DNA of 64,000 nt from the NCBI GenBank assembly GCA_963806935.1, contig CAWEAT010000030.1, positions 22,397 through 86,396 on the forward strand, in the 5' to 3' direction. The stretch comes from Roseiarcus sp963806935 (GTDB lineage Bacteria; Pseudomonadota; Alphaproteobacteria; Rhizobiales; Beijerinckiaceae). The translations under genes were made by a program, and so were the position numbers. Every line of letters begins with the position of its first letter. Position 1 is the first letter of the stretch. Positions 46,956 to 58,267 of the stretch are shown piece after piece. Under the pieces are notes generated by a model. It worked only from the letters and a program-made list of their open reading frames with translations. It was not told where the DNA came from and searched no databases.

Positions 46956-47315
46956 TTGAGAGTCCTGGTTTGCGGCGGCCGCGATTGGCGCGACGCCGAA
47001 CTCGTCGAAAGCGCGCTCGACCGCCTGCTTGCCGCCCGCGGGCCTTTTGAACGTCTGATCCACGGCGGGGCGCGCGGCGTCGATCACATTGCTGGCAAGT
47101 GGGCGCGGAAAAATGGCGTGCTCGAATGGGACTTTCTGCCGGAATGGCACCGAGCCGGGATGTCCGAGGGCTCTGCGCGCAATCAATACATGATCGCCAC
47201 AGGCGCCCCCGATCTCGTCATCGCGTTTCCGGGCGGTCTCGGCACGGCGGACATGGTCGAACGGGCAAAGGCGGCTGGGATCGAGGTCATCGAGACCCTC
47301 GCGCGCTCTTCTTGA
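46956..47315 (+). CDS. YspA/DUF2493-type SLOG-family nucleotide-binding protein
   Basis: A 119-residue protein with the SLOG (SMF/DprA-LOG) Rossmann fold. RVLVCGGRDWRDAELVESAL at residues 2-21 contains the GGRxW motif; LIHGGARGVDHIAGKWARK and NQYMIATGAPDLVIAFPGGL follow. DUF2493 proteins probably bind nucleotides or nucleotide-derived signals, and stand-alone copies occur in phages and bacteria. The start is TTG at 46956 with a GGAGATGAG site just before it. It lies 80 bases upstream of cobO, on the same strand, but a cobalamin role is not implied. Confidence 0.82.
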   Translation: MRVLVCGGRDWRDAELVESALDRLLAARGPFERLIHGGARGVDHIAGKWARKNGVLEWDFLPEWHRAGMSEGSARNQYMIATGAPDLVIAFPGGLGTADMVERAKAAGIEVIETLARSS

Positions 47316-47394
47316 CGATTGTGCAATGCGCTGGTCCTGACGTTGGCGACGGAGCCGGAATCCTGCTAGCCCTCCCACCTTTGCGAGAACCGAC

Positions 47395-48000
47395 ATGGAC
47401 GAAGCCGCCGACCGGCATAAGACGAAGATGGCGAAGCGCAAGGCGGTGCAGGACGCCGAGGTCGCGGCGAAGCCGATTCTCAACAAGGGCCTGCTCATCG
47501 TCCACACCGGCCCCGGCAAGGGCAAGTCGACGGCGGCCTTCGGGCTCGCCTTGCGCGCGCTCGGGCGGGGCTTCCGCGTCGGCGTCGTGCAGTTCATCAA
47601 GGGCGCCTGGTCGACGGGCGAGCGCGGGGCCATCGAGCGCTTCGGCGCCCAGGTCGAATGGCGCACAATGGGCGAGGGCTTCACCTGGGAGACGCAGGAT
47701 CGCGCCCGCGACGTTGCGGCGGCCACGGCCGCCTGGAGCGAGGCTCTGCGGATGATGGCCGACCCGTCGATCCGGCTCCTCGTTCTCGATGAGCTCAACA
47801 TCGCGCTGCGCTACGACTATCTGCCGCTCGCCGAGGTCGTCGCGGCGCTCCGCGCCCGGCGTCCCGATCTGCACGTCGTCGTCACCGGCCGCAACGCCAA
47901 GCCGGAATTGATCGAGGCCGCCGACTGCGTCACCGAATTCACCCTCGTCAAACACCACTTCGCCGCCGGCGTGCGCGCACAGGAGGCGATCGAGTTTTGA
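47395..48000 (+). CDS. cobO: Cob(I)yrinic acid a,c-diamide adenosyltransferase CobO
   Basis: A 201-residue ATP:corrinoid adenosyltransferase. GLLIVHTGPGKGKSTAAFGL holds the P-loop near residue 42; VGVVQFIKGAWSTGER and GEGFTWETQDRARD follow, then RLLVLDELNIALRYDYLPL with Walker B, and VVVTGRNAKPELIEAADC, LVKHHFAAGVRAQEAIEF at the end. All are typical of CobO/CobA/BtuR. Its stop overlaps the TTG start of cobQ (TTGA), so they form one unit. The N-terminal 25 residues are charged and probably flexible. Confidence 0.94.
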   Translation: MDEAADRHKTKMAKRKAVQDAEVAAKPILNKGLLIVHTGPGKGKSTAAFGLALRALGRGFRVGVVQFIKGAWSTGERGAIERFGAQVEWRTMGEGFTWETQDRARDVAAATAAWSEALRMMADPSIRLLVLDELNIALRYDYLPLAEVVAALRARRPDLHVVVTGRNAKPELIEAADCVTEFTLVKHHFAAGVRAQEAIEF

Positions 48001-49451
48001 CCGCCCGGGCGTTGATGTTCCAAGGCGCCGGGTCGGACGTCGGCAAGTCGCTGATCGTCGCTGGCTTGAGCCGCGCCTTCACCCGGCGGGGCTTCAGCGT
48101 CCGGCCTTTCAAGCCGCAGAACATGTCGAACAACGCCGCGGTCACGGCCGATGGCGGCGAGATCGGCCGCGCTCAGGCGCTGCAGGCGCGGGCGTGCCGG
48201 GTGGCGCCGACGGTGCATATGAATCCGGTGCTGCTCAAGCCGCAAAGCGAGATCGGCTCGCAGGTCGTCGTCCAGGGCAAGGTCATCGGCAATGCGCGGG
48301 CGCGCGAATACCAGGCCCTCAAGCCCAAGCTCTTGCCGACCGTGCTCGAGAGTTACGCACGGGTCAGCGCGGAGGCGGACCTCGTGCTCATCGAAGGCGC
48401 GGGCAGCGCGGCGGAAATCAACCTCCGCGAGGGCGACATCGCCAACATGGGTTTCGCGCGCGCGGCGCAATGCCCTGTCGCGCTCATCGGCGATATCGAT
48501 CGGGGAGGCATATTCGCCCAGATTCTCGGAACGAAGGCGGCGCTCGCGCCCGAGGACGCCGCCATGATCGTCGGCTTCATCGTCAATAAGTTCCGCGGCG
48601 ACGCCAGCCTGTTCGAAGGCGCCATGACGACGCTCGCGGAGCGCACCGGCTGGTGCGCGCTCGGCCTTGTGCCATTCTTCGCCGGAGCCCGGCGCCTCCC
48701 CGCAGAAGACGGGTTTGGCCTTGGCGCGGTCAAAGCCCGCGCCGATGGTCAGGTCACGATCGCCGTGCCGATGCTGGCCCGAATCGCCAATTTCGACGAG
48801 TTCGACCCGCTGCGCATGGAGCCTTCCGTGCGGCTTGTCTTCGTCCACCCAGGGGAGGCGTTGCCCCTCGCCAATCTCATCATTCTGCCCGGGAGCAAGG
48901 CGACGATCGCCGACCTCGATTTCTTTCAGCAGCAGGGCTGGCACGTCGACCTCCTCGCCCATGCGCGGCGTGGCGGGCGGGTGCTGGGAATCTGCGGCGG
49001 CTATCAGATGCTCGGGACAAGCGTCGCCGATCCTCAAGGGATCGAGGGGCCAGCCCGCGAGGTCGAGGGCCTTAGCCTGCTCGAGATCGAGACCGTGCTG
49101 ACGGGCGAAAAGACGTTGCGCGAAGTCGAGGGCGAGCGCATCACCGACGGCGCGCCATTTCGCGGCTATGAGATGCATGTCGGAAAGACCACAGGCGAAG
49201 ATTGCGCCCGGCCGCTGCTGCGTTTCGCCGATGGGCGGACGGACGGGGCGATGTCAGAGAATGGCCTCATCGCCGGCGCCTATGTCCACGGCCTGTTCGC
49301 AGACGACCGCCAGCGCGCAGCGTGGCTCGGTTCGCTCGGCGCAACATCGGAGATTGCCTACGAGGCGACGGTTGATCGCACGCTCGACGAGCTCGCCGAC
49401 CACTGCGCCGCCCACCTCGACCTCGACGCGATGCTCAGGCTTGCGCGATGA
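47997..49451 (+). CDS. cobQ: Cobyric acid synthase CobQ
   Basis: A 484-residue amidotransferase that amidates the four remaining side chains b, d, e and g. The N-terminal synthetase domain has RALMFQGAGSDVGKSLIVAG, VRPFKPQNMSNNAAVTADGG, EIGRAQALQARACRV and VVQGKVIGNARAREYQ. The C-terminal glutaminase has LIILPGSKATIADLDFF, its nucleophile in GRVLGICGGYQMLG, and the catalytic His in GAYVHGLFADD. TTG start at 47997 (TTGA with cobO). It ends overlapping the convergent cobD by 17 bases. Intact. Confidence 0.95.
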   Translation: MTARALMFQGAGSDVGKSLIVAGLSRAFTRRGFSVRPFKPQNMSNNAAVTADGGEIGRAQALQARACRVAPTVHMNPVLLKPQSEIGSQVVVQGKVIGNARAREYQALKPKLLPTVLESYARVSAEADLVLIEGAGSAAEINLREGDIANMGFARAAQCPVALIGDIDRGGIFAQILGTKAALAPEDAAMIVGFIVNKFRGDASLFEGAMTTLAERTGWCALGLVPFFAGARRLPAEDGFGLGAVKARADGQVTIAVPMLARIANFDEFDPLRMEPSVRLVFVHPGEALPLANLIILPGSKATIADLDFFQQQGWHVDLLAHARRGGRVLGICGGYQMLGTSVADPQGIEGPAREVEGLSLLEIETVLTGEKTLREVEGERITDGAPFRGYEMHVGKTTGEDCARPLLRFADGRTDGAMSENGLIAGAYVHGLFADDRQRAAWLGSLGATSEIAYEATVDRTLDELADHCAAHLDLDAMLRLAR

Positions 49452-50409
49452 GCGCCACCCCCGCCAGCGCCAGCATCTCGATCACGCATGCCGTCCAATA
49501 GAGCCGAAGCGCCCGCCTGATGTCTGCGGCGTCCGCCTCGCGCCTGCCCGCCCCCATGAACGCGTCTTCGACCAGCGTATCTCCATAGACCCGCGGTCCG
49601 GCGAGCTTCAGGCCGAGCGCGCCGGCCATCGCAGCCTCCGGCCAACCGGCGTTGGGCGAACGATGACGCGAAGCGTCACGCATAACCGCGCGCGCGGCCT
49701 CGCGCGCCGAGGCGCCCGGCGTCAGCCACGCGGCGAGGATGAGCCAGAGCGCCGCAAGGCGCGACGCGGGAAGATTGACGAGATCGTCGAGCCGCGCGGC
49801 GGCCCAGCCGAAGGCGCCGTGCCGGTCGTCCTTGTGGCCGATCATGCTGTCGGCGGTGTTGATCGCCTTGTAGAGGGCGCCGCCAAGAAGCCCGCCGAGC
49901 GCGGTCCAGAGGATCGGCGCGACAACGCCGTCCGAGAAATTCTCCGCAAGGCTCTCGATCGCCGCCCGCGCGACGCCCGCCTCGTCCAGCGCCGCCGGGT
50001 TGCGCCCGACGATCATCGCGACCGCCCGCCGTCCTTCTTCGAGGCTCGTGTCGAGACCCAGGGCGACCGCCCTCACGTGGCGGATGAGACTTCGCTGCGC
50101 CGGCAGACTCGCGGCGAGAAACGCAAGAGCGGCGAAGCCAAGCGCGCCCATTGGGATCAACGCCCGCGTCGCCGCCCAGGCGACAAGGGCGACCGGCCCG
50201 AGATAGACGCAAAGCGCGATCACGCCCGACGCCCGGCGCATGGCGAAGCTCGCGTCCGAGCGATTGAGCCTCGCCTCGAGCCATCCAAGCCAGCGGCCCA
50301 TCCAAGTGACGGGATGGCCGATCGCACGATAGAGAGGCGCCGGATAGCCGGTCAGCGCCTCGACCACGGAGGCGGCGAGCGCGAGCGGCAGCGAAAGCGA
50401 GAGCGGCAT
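49435..50409 (-). CDS. cobD: Adenosylcobinamide-phosphate synthase CobD/CbiB
   Basis: An integral membrane protein of 324 residues (from the ATG at 50409) that joins aminopropanol (phosphate) to the corrin. It has several helices, then ESLAENFSDGVVAPILWTAL, KAINTADSMIGHKDDRHGAF and GWAAARLDDLVNLPASRLAA, and RHRSPNAGWPEAAMAGALGL, all CbiB hallmarks. The start at 50409 overlaps the divergent cobC start within the same CATG. ATG 50451 would extend it by 14 residues into cobC. Intact frame. Confidence 0.92.
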   Translation of the reverse strand: MPLSLSLPLALAASVVEALTGYPAPLYRAIGHPVTWMGRWLGWLEARLNRSDASFAMRRASGVIALCVYLGPVALVAWAATRALIPMGALGFAALAFLAASLPAQRSLIRHVRAVALGLDTSLEEGRRAVAMIVGRNPAALDEAGVARAAIESLAENFSDGVVAPILWTALGGLLGGALYKAINTADSMIGHKDDRHGAFGWAAARLDDLVNLPASRLAALWLILAAWLTPGASAREAARAVMRDASRHRSPNAGWPEAAMAGALGLKLAGPRVYGDTLVEDAFMGAGRREADAADIRRALRLYWTACVIEMLALAGVALIAQA

Positions 50410-51445
50410 GGCGGCGAATCGAGGCTGGGCGGCGGTGGCGGAAGCGTTCACCTATCACGGCGGCGCGCTCGACGTCGCGCGCCGGCTCGCGCCCGGCGCT
50501 CCTGAGCCGTGGATCGATCTTTCGACCGGCATCAATCCGCACCCCTACCCCCTGCCCGATCTCGCTCCCGAGCTTTGGTCGCGACTGCCCGGCGCCGGAG
50601 CGCTGGCTGAGCTCGAGGGCGCCGCCGCGGGCCGTTACCGCGCGCCCGTGGGAAGCGTGGTCGCGGGTCCCGGCTCGCAGGCGCTCATCCAGGCGTTGGC
50701 TCGGATCGTTCCGCGCGGCGCCGTCGGCGTGCTGGGGCCGACCTACGGCGGCTTCAAGGCCGCCTTCGCCGCGGCCGGGGCGCAGGTCGACGAAGCAAAG
50801 CGGGTCGTGGACATGGGCGGTCTCGACGTCGCCATCGTCGTCAATCCCAACAACCCGGACGGGCAGATTACGCCGCGCGCGGATCTGCTCGCGCTCAATG
50901 CGCGGCTCACCCGGCGCGGCGGCCTCCTGATCGTCGACGAAGCCTTCGCCGATTTCGACGGCGAGAGCGAAAGCCTGGCGCCGGTCCTGCCCGCGGGTAC
51001 GGTCGTGCTGCGCTCGTTCGGAAAGTCCTTTGGACTGGCAGGTTTGCGACTCGGCTTTGCGATCGCTTCGACCGAACTCGTCGAGCCGCTGCGAGCGGCG
51101 TTGGGCGATTGGCCGGTCAGCGGCCCGGCGATCGCGATCGGGACAAAGGCGCTCGCCGATCGCGGCTGGGCGGACGCCACGCGCGACCGTCTCGGCAAGG
51201 ATGCGGCGCGCCTCGATGCGCTCCTCAAGGGCGCGGGCTTTCGCATCGTCGGTGGGACGCGCCTATTCCGCCTCGCCGCGAAAAGCGACGCGCGCGGCGT
51301 ATTCGGGCGGCTGCTCGCGGCGGGCATTCTCGCCCGACCCTTCGCAGCGGCCACGGATTGGCTGCGGTTCGGGATTCCGGGCGATGAGAGCGCCTGGCGG
51401 CGACTCGCCACGGCGCTCGGCGGGCGCGTTCCAGAAAGCGGTTGA
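50408..51445 (+). CDS. cobC: L-threonine-O-3-phosphate decarboxylase-type enzyme CobC
   Basis: A PLP-dependent class I/II aminotransferase-fold enzyme, 345 residues, that supplies (R)-1-amino-2-propanol phosphate for CobD. It reads YHGGALDVARRLAPGAPEPW, IDLSTGINPHPYPLPDL, VVAGPGSQALIQALARIVPR, VVNPNNPDGQITPRADLLAL, and LRSFGKSFGLAGLRLGFAI with the Lys that binds PLP. The C-terminal lobe is complete. GTG at 50435 is an alternative start that would free the cobC and cobD starts from each other. Intact frame. Confidence 0.92.
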   Translation: MAANRGWAAVAEAFTYHGGALDVARRLAPGAPEPWIDLSTGINPHPYPLPDLAPELWSRLPGAGALAELEGAAAGRYRAPVGSVVAGPGSQALIQALARIVPRGAVGVLGPTYGGFKAAFAAAGAQVDEAKRVVDMGGLDVAIVVNPNNPDGQITPRADLLALNARLTRRGGLLIVDEAFADFDGESESLAPVLPAGTVVLRSFGKSFGLAGLRLGFAIASTELVEPLRAALGDWPVSGPAIAIGTKALADRGWADATRDRLGKDAARLDALLKGAGFRIVGGTRLFRLAAKSDARGVFGRLLAAGILARPFAAATDWLRFGIPGDESAWRRLATALGGRVPESG

Positions 51446-51496
51446 TCCGGGAACGACGCGGCTTGCCTTCGGGCGCCTGCCGCCTAAAAGGCGCGC

Positions 51497-54400
51497 ATGC
51501 CCGTTCGCCAGTCCCGAGTCTTCACGATTCCCTCCGGCGCGCCTTTCCTGCCGACTTTGAGCCACACTCTTCTCGACGGCGCCCTCATCGACGGCTTCCC
51601 CGGCTCCGGCGGAGCAATGGCGCTCGCCGACGCCACAATCTACGTGCCGACGCAACGCGCCGCCGAAGCCCTGGCCGAGGCGCTGCTCGTGGCGAGCGGC
51701 GAGCGCAGCCTTATCCTGCCTCGTATCGCGCCGCTCGGCGCCTTCGAGCCAGACGAGGCGGCGACCACCTTCGCCGCCGAAAGCGACGAAGCTCCGCCGC
51801 GCCCCGCCCTGCCCCGCGCCGTCGGAAACTTGGCCCGCCGCCATGTGCTCGCAACCATGACACGCGCCTGGGGCAAGGCTTTGGGCGGCGCGATCCGCAC
51901 GGTCGACGGCGACGGGCGGCTCATCGTCGATCCCGCCGAGCCGGCGCTGGTCGCGACGACGCCGGCGCAGGCCTACGCGCTCGCCGGCGACCTTGCGGCG
52001 CTGATCGACGACATGATCATCGAGGGCGCGCCATGGGCCAAGATCGAGACGCTCGCGCCCGACGCTTACGATCCCTATTGGCGCATCACCCTCGACTTCC
52101 TCAAGATCGCCTTCGCCCATTGGCCACTGTGGCTCGCCGAGCGCGGACTCGTCGACCGGGCGACCCGGATCGCGCTCCTGATCGACGACGAAATCAAGGC
52201 GATCGAGGGCGGAGCGCGCCGAGGTCCGACCATCATTGCCGGCTCGACCGGCGCCAATCGCGCCACCGCCCGCCTCATCGCGGCGATCGCGCGCGCTCCT
52301 CAGGGCGCGGTCGTGCTGCCCGGGCTCGACCTTGATCTCGACGACGGCGCCTGGGCGCTGATCGGCGCGAGCAGCGAGGCTTCGCTCGGGCTCGCGGGTC
52401 ATCCTCAGTGGCTCATGCGCCGGCTGATCCGCGAGATCGGCGTCAACCGCGGCGACGTCAGGCCGCTCGGCCTCGACCCGCTCTCGCCCGCACTTGCAGC
52501 GCGCTCGGCGTTCCTGACCGAAGCGCTGCGGCCCGCCGGGTCGACCGAGCGCTGGCGCGACCGGGACGGCGCGCTTGCGCCGCCGGCCGTCGCCGCTGCG
52601 CTCGCAGGCGTTACGATCGTCGTCGCCGACAACGAAACCGAGGAGGCGCTGTCGCTAGCGATCGCGATGCGCGAAACCCTGGAAACGCCGGGCAGGACGG
52701 CGGCCCTCGTGACCCCTGATCCGTCGATCGCGCGCCGGGTGGCGGCGGAGCTCAGGCGATGGGGCGTCGAGGTCGAGGATTCGGCGGGGCGGACGCTCGG
52801 GCAGAGCCCCGCGGGCGCGCTCGCGCGGCTCATACTTGACGCCGCGATCGAGTTCACGCCGCGCTCAATTCTCGCCCTCCTCGCCCACCCGGCGGCGCGC
52901 TTCGGCCGCGCCCACGCCGAGGCCGAGCGCGCAACGCGGGCGTTGGAGCTCGCCATCTTTCGCGCCATCCCGCTCAAGTCGCTCGACGACCTCGATCGCG
53001 CGTTCGGGGCGGCGCGTGACGCCGCGACGGACTATCATGCCCATCCGGCCGTTCGCAGCGTCGGCCAGCATGACCGGCAGGCGGCCGAGGCGCTGGCGCG
53101 AGATGTCGCCCGCGTGCTCGCCCCCTTGCGCGCGCTTCAGCCCTCGGCCTCGCTTAGCGACTGCCTCGCCCTGCATCGTGCAGCGGTCCTGTCGGCCGTC
53201 GCTCGGCCGCGCGCAGAGGCGCAAGACGCGGGCGAAGACCTGCGGGGGCTCGAGCCGTTGTCGGAGCTGATGGACGAATGGAGCGAAGCCGCGACCGAGA
53301 GCTTCCCGACCACGCTCTCCGAATACGCGGTATTGTTCGACGAGGCGCTCGCCGCGGTCCGGGCGCCGCCGGCGAACGGCGGCCACCCGCGCCTGCAGAT
53401 CCTCGGTCTCCTCGAGGCGCGCCTGCTCGAGTTCGATTGCATGCTGCTGGCGGGCCTCGACGAAACGGTCTGGCCGCCGGCGGTCGAGACCGACGCCTTC
53501 CTCAACCGGCCGATGCGCGCCGCGCTCGGCCTCACGGCGCCGGAACGGCGCATCGGCCAAACCGCGCATGATTTCGTCGCCGCGCTCGGGGCGCGCGAGG
53601 CGATCCTGAGCCGGGCGAAGAAGCGCGGCGGCGAGCCGACCGTGGCCTCGCGTTTTCTGCAGCGCCTCGCGGCCGCCGCCGGCGCCGGCTCGCAGGCGAT
53701 CGCCGGCGCTGAGGAACGCGGCGGGCGCTATCTCGCCTTCGCGCGCGCGCTCGATCAGCCGGCCGAGTTCCGGCCCGCGCCAAGGCCGGCGCCGCGGCCG
53801 CCGGTCGAGGTCCGTCCCCGGGCGCTCAGCGTCACCCGGATCGAGACGTTGCGGCGCGACCCTTACGCGATCTATGCCGAATACATTCTCCGCTTGAAGC
53901 CGCTCGAAGCGGTCGAACGCGACATCAGCGCGCGGGAAGCCGGAATCGCCTGGCACGCGACGCTCGAGGAATTCGTCAAGGCGTGCCCGCTCGGCCCCCT
54001 CCCCCTCGACGCTCGCGAGCGCCTGTTTGCGATTGCACGCGCCCGCTTTGCGCCGCTTCGCGCCGATCCGGCGTTTGCCGCCCTCCACTGGCCCAATGTC
54101 GAAAACGGGCTCGACTTCTTTCTCGCTTTCGAGCGCGAGGCGCGAGGCGACGCCACGCAGATCTGGGTCGAGCAGCACGGCGCGATCCCCGTTCCACTCG
54201 CGAGCGGCGCGTCCTTCAAGCTGAGCGCGCGGGCAGACCGAATTGACCAATTGCGCTCCGGCGGCGCGAGGCTCATCGACTATAAGAGCGGATCGACGCC
54301 GGGCGCACGCGAAGTCGAGGTCGGATTCGCGCCGCAACTCACGCTGGAAGCCGCCATCTTGCGGCGAGGCGGTTTTCCAGGAGTTGCCGGCGCTCGAACC

Positions 54401-54668
54401 TGTCGACGCGCTCTATCTGAAGCTCGGCGGGGGCGGCGGAGGCGCAGAGAGGCGCGCCGGGGGCGAGAAGGCCGATATTCGCAAGCTCGCCGACAAGCAT
54501 TTCGCCGGGCTTACAATGCTGCTCGAGGCGTTCGACCATAAGGAGACGCCCTATCTCTCGCGACCGTTCCCCAAATTCGCGAGTCGGTTCTCGGATTACG
54601 ACCATCTCGCACGGGTCAAGGAATGGGCGATCGCAGGCGATGACGAGGAAGCGGGGGACGCGCCATGA
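51497..54668 (+). pseudogene. addB: Double-strand break repair protein AddB with one late frameshift
   Basis: AddB is the partner of AddA in end resection before RecA loading. It has an inactive helicase-like N-terminal half and a C-terminal PD-(D/E)XK nuclease. It begins VFTIPSGAPFLPTLSHTLLD. Later parts are LQILGLLEARLLEFDCMLLA, LDETVWPP, FLNRPMRAALGL, then SVTRIETLRRDPYAIYAEYI. The nuclease motif is RLIDYKSGSTP. At about 54373 an extra T in a TTTT run breaks the frame; the other frame continues FQELPALEPVDALYLKLGGG to the TGA at 54668, overlapping the addA ATG. Only the last 100 residues are affected. Confidence 0.88.
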
Positions 54669-57600
54669 GCCGTCTTTTCGCTGTTCCTGCTGCTTTGCGG
54701 GAGCGCCAGGCCGAGGCCTCAAACCCGAAGACCTCGGCCTGGGTGTCGGCCAACGCCGGCAGCGGCAAGACCCATGTCCTGACCCAGCGGGTGGTGAGGC
54801 TCCTGCTCGAGGGAACGCCGCCGGCGCAGATCCTGTGCCTGGCCTACACAAAAGCCGCGGCGGCCAACATGGCCGAGCGTATCTTCACCCAGCTCGCCCG
54901 ATGGACGAGCCTTTCGGACGAGGCCCTCACGGAGGCGATCGTCGAAAGCGGTGCGCCTACGCCAGGCCCGCCGGAGCTCGCTTTCGCGCGGCAATTGTTC
55001 GCCCGCACGATCGAGACGCCGGGTGGGCTCAAGATTCAGACGCTGCATGCCTTCGCCGAGCGGTTGCTGCGGCTGTTTCCGTTCGAGGCCAATGTCCCGG
55101 CGCATTTCAAGGTCATCGACGAGAACGAGGCTCGCCTCCTGATGCTCGAGGCGCGCGACCGGGCGCTCGCGGCGCTGAGCGCGGCCCCGCACAGCATGGC
55201 CAAGCTCGACCTGGTGGCGCGAGAGTGCGGCGCCCTCGCCTTCGATGACCTTCTGAAGGAGGCGCTCGGCCGCGCTGAAGCCCTCAGCGCCCATGGCGAG
55301 GCGTCTTCCTACACCGCCGCGCTCGGCGGTCTGTTCGGGCTTCGTCCCGAAGACACAACGGCAAATCTCGAAGCCCGGATGCTCGGAGGAGAACCGAGCG
55401 CATGCGCCGCGAGATGTGGGCGCGCGATCTCGACCGCGGAAGCTCAAAGGACAAGGAATTCGCGGCCAGACTTCGAGCGGTGAACCGGGACGATCCGCGC
55501 GAGGTTCGCATCGAGGCGCTGCTCGACGCCTTCTTCGCCAAGTCGCAAGACAAACCCGGCAGAGGCGATCCGCGGGGCGGCGAGAAAGGCAATCTGATCA
55601 CCGGCGACCTGCGCGGCAGGTTTCCCATGCTCGAAGACGATCTGCGCCGCGAGCTGAATCGCCTCATCGACTTGCGCGAGCGCCGGCGCGGCGCGATGGC
55701 GCTCGAGCGCAGCGGCGCCCTGTTGGTAGTCGCGACGGCGATCCTTTCAACCTACGCCCGGATGAAAGCCGAGCGCGGCGCGCTCGATTTCGACGACCTG
55801 ATCGGCCGCGCGCTCGCGCTTCTGACCCAGTCGAGCGCCGCCTGGGTGCTGCACAAGCTCGATTATGGTCTCGATCACCTGTTGCTCGACGAAGCCCAGG
55901 ACGCCGCTCCGCCACAGTGGCGCATTCTGGCGGAGCTCACCTCGGAATTCTTCGCCGGCGCCGGCGCGCGCGGCGCGAACCGCACTGTGTTCGCGGTTGG
56001 CGACGAAAAGCAGTCGATCTTTGGCTTTCGCGGCGCGGCCCCCGAGATGCTGGCCGAAATGAAGCGCTTGTTCGCCAAGCGCCATAGCGACGCCGAGCGC
56101 CCGTTCGCCGACGTTCTGCTGACCTTTTCGTTCCGGTCGTCGCAGACAATTCTCGATGCGGTGGACATGACGTTCAGCTCGGAGGCGGCCTGGCGCGGCG
56201 TCGCCGCGCCCGAGGAGCCGCCCCCTCGCCATCTGGCCATCCGCCGCGACCTGAAGGGCGTCGTCGAGTTGTGGCCGCCGATCGCGCCAGTCCTTGCCCC
56301 GGACCCGGAAGACTGGCGCCTCCCGCTCGACCATGCGTCACCGAGCGACCCCCAGGTTCTGCTGGCCCACCGCATCGCCAGCGTCATCAAGCAATGGGTG
56401 TCGCCAGCCTCGGGCGAACGGGTGGTCGATCCGCGAACGGGCGGCGTCAGGCCCATCCGTGAAAGCGACGTCATGATACTGGTCCGCAGCCGCAACGCCT
56501 TCTTCGAGTCGATGGTGAGAGCGCTCAAGGCTGCCGGGCTCAAGGCCGCCGGCGCCGACCGCCTGACGCTCAAGGACCATATCGCGGTGATGGACCTCAT
56601 CGCTGCCGGCCGGGCGGCGCTCCTGCCGGATGACGATCTGACACTCGCCTCCGTCCTCAAGTCGCCCCTGATCGGGCTCGATGAAGATACGCTCCTCGAG
56701 CTCGCGGCAAGGCGCAGCGGATCGCTGGCCGAGGCGTTGGCGGCGTCCGACGACCTGTTCGCGGCCAAAGCGGCGCGCAGCCTCGCCGTGTGGCGAAACC
56801 GAGCGCGGGCCCTTTCGCCCTTCGCGTTCTACGCGCTCCTCCTCGGCGAGGACGGTGGCCGGCGAGCCCTGGCCGGCCGGCTCGGACCCGAAGCCGCCGA
56901 CCCGATCGACGAATTTCTGGCCCTGGCGCTGGCGCATGAGCGGCGCGAGGCGCCGTCGCTGCACAACTTTCTCGCCGAGGTCGAAGCCGCCGACGCCGAG
57001 ATCAAGCGCGACATGGAGGTCGAGACCGAGGGCGTGCGCGTCTTGACAGTCCACGCCAGCAAGGGACTCGAAGCGCCGATCGTCTTCCTGCCGGACACAT
57101 GCACCGCCCCCAATGGCCGGCAGGATCCCAAACTGATGCGGCTTGCGCCGGCGAGGCCCAACGATCCGCCCCTCTATGCCTGGGCGAAGTCCGCGAGCCT
57201 GGATGCAAGCGCGCTCGCCGACGCACGAACCGCGGCGCGCAAGGCCGCGGCGGGCGAGCATCGACGCCTGCTCTATGTCGCAATGACCCGCGCCGCCCAG
57301 CGGCTCATCGTCGCCGGCTATGACGGCAAGAACGCCCGTCCGGAGGGCTGCTGGTACAATCTCGTCCGGGACGGTCTCGCCGATTCGCTCGTCGAGGCCC
57401 CGGCGCCGTTTGTTGGGCCGGAGAAAATTTGGCGTTACGGCGAAGGGCTTCGCGCCGAAGACGGCGCCGAAACGCCGCAGATTCGCCCTTCCAGCACGCT
57501 GCCGGGGTGGCTCGTCGCCAAGGCTGCGCCCGAGTTGGCCGCTGCTTCCCTCAGCCCCTCGCGCGTCAGCGGCGGAGGCGAGCGCGACCGCGAGCGCGTC

Positions 57601-58108
57601 CAGGAGGGGCGTCTCGCTCACGCCCTGCTTGAGTTGCTGCCCGGCGTTCCACCGCACCGGCGGGCGAGCGCCGCGGACGAGTATCTCGACCGCATGGGCG
57701 GCGGCCTCGCCGAACCGGCCCGCGCCGCGCTGGCCGCCAAAGTTCTGGCGGCGATCGACGCGCCGGAGCTTAGGCGCTTCTTTGGCCCCGACTCCCGCGC
57801 CGAAGTCCCGCTGGTAGGACTTCTGCCGCGGCCCGGGCGTCCGGATTTACCCTTCAGCGGCCGTCTCGACCGGCTGGTCGCGGCCGGCGATGGCGTATCG
57901 ATCGTGGACTTCAAGCTCGGCGCGAAGCCCGATCACCCGACTGCTGCCCACGTCGGCGCAGCTCGCGCTCTATCGCGCCGCTTTGCAGCCGCTCTATCCC
58001 GGGGTCCCGATCCGCGCCGCGCTGGTCTATCTCGACGGGCCGACGCTGGCGCCAATCGGCGACGAGGAGCTCGTGGCGGCGCTCGAGGCTCTTGCGGCGG
58101 CGTCCTGA
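54665..58108 (+). pseudogene. addA: Double-strand break repair helicase AddA with two frameshifts
   Basis: AddA is the UvrD-like helicase-nuclease subunit. The first part holds SAWVSANAGSGKTHVLTQRV (Walker A) and LKIQTLHAFAERLLRLFPFE. The frame changes at about 55390 (a lost base). The second, long part has LDFDDLIGRALALLTQ, HLLLDEAQDAAPPQWRILAE (Walker B), VFAVGDEKQSIFGFRGAAPE, VRVLTVHASKGLEAPIVFLP and RRLLYVAMTRAAQRLIVAGY, then the nuclease motif GVSIVDFKLGAKP. At about 57941 an extra T moves to SAQLALYRAALQPLYPGVPI, ending ALEALAAAS. The order is complete, so both breaks look like single-base changes. Together with addB, this is the probable RecBCD equivalent. Confidence 0.9.
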
Positions 58109-58267
58109 GTAGGCTCTCAATCCTGTGCAAATCGCAGCCCCGGCCAGCAAATCCGCGGGGGAGCAATGGGTTGGCTGCCTTGATGAGGTCGCATTTGCTG
58201 GCCAAGTTCGCGCGCGATGGCGAGCGGAACGCATCAGGGCGGGCGCCCAAGGTTTTTGTCGATTGGT

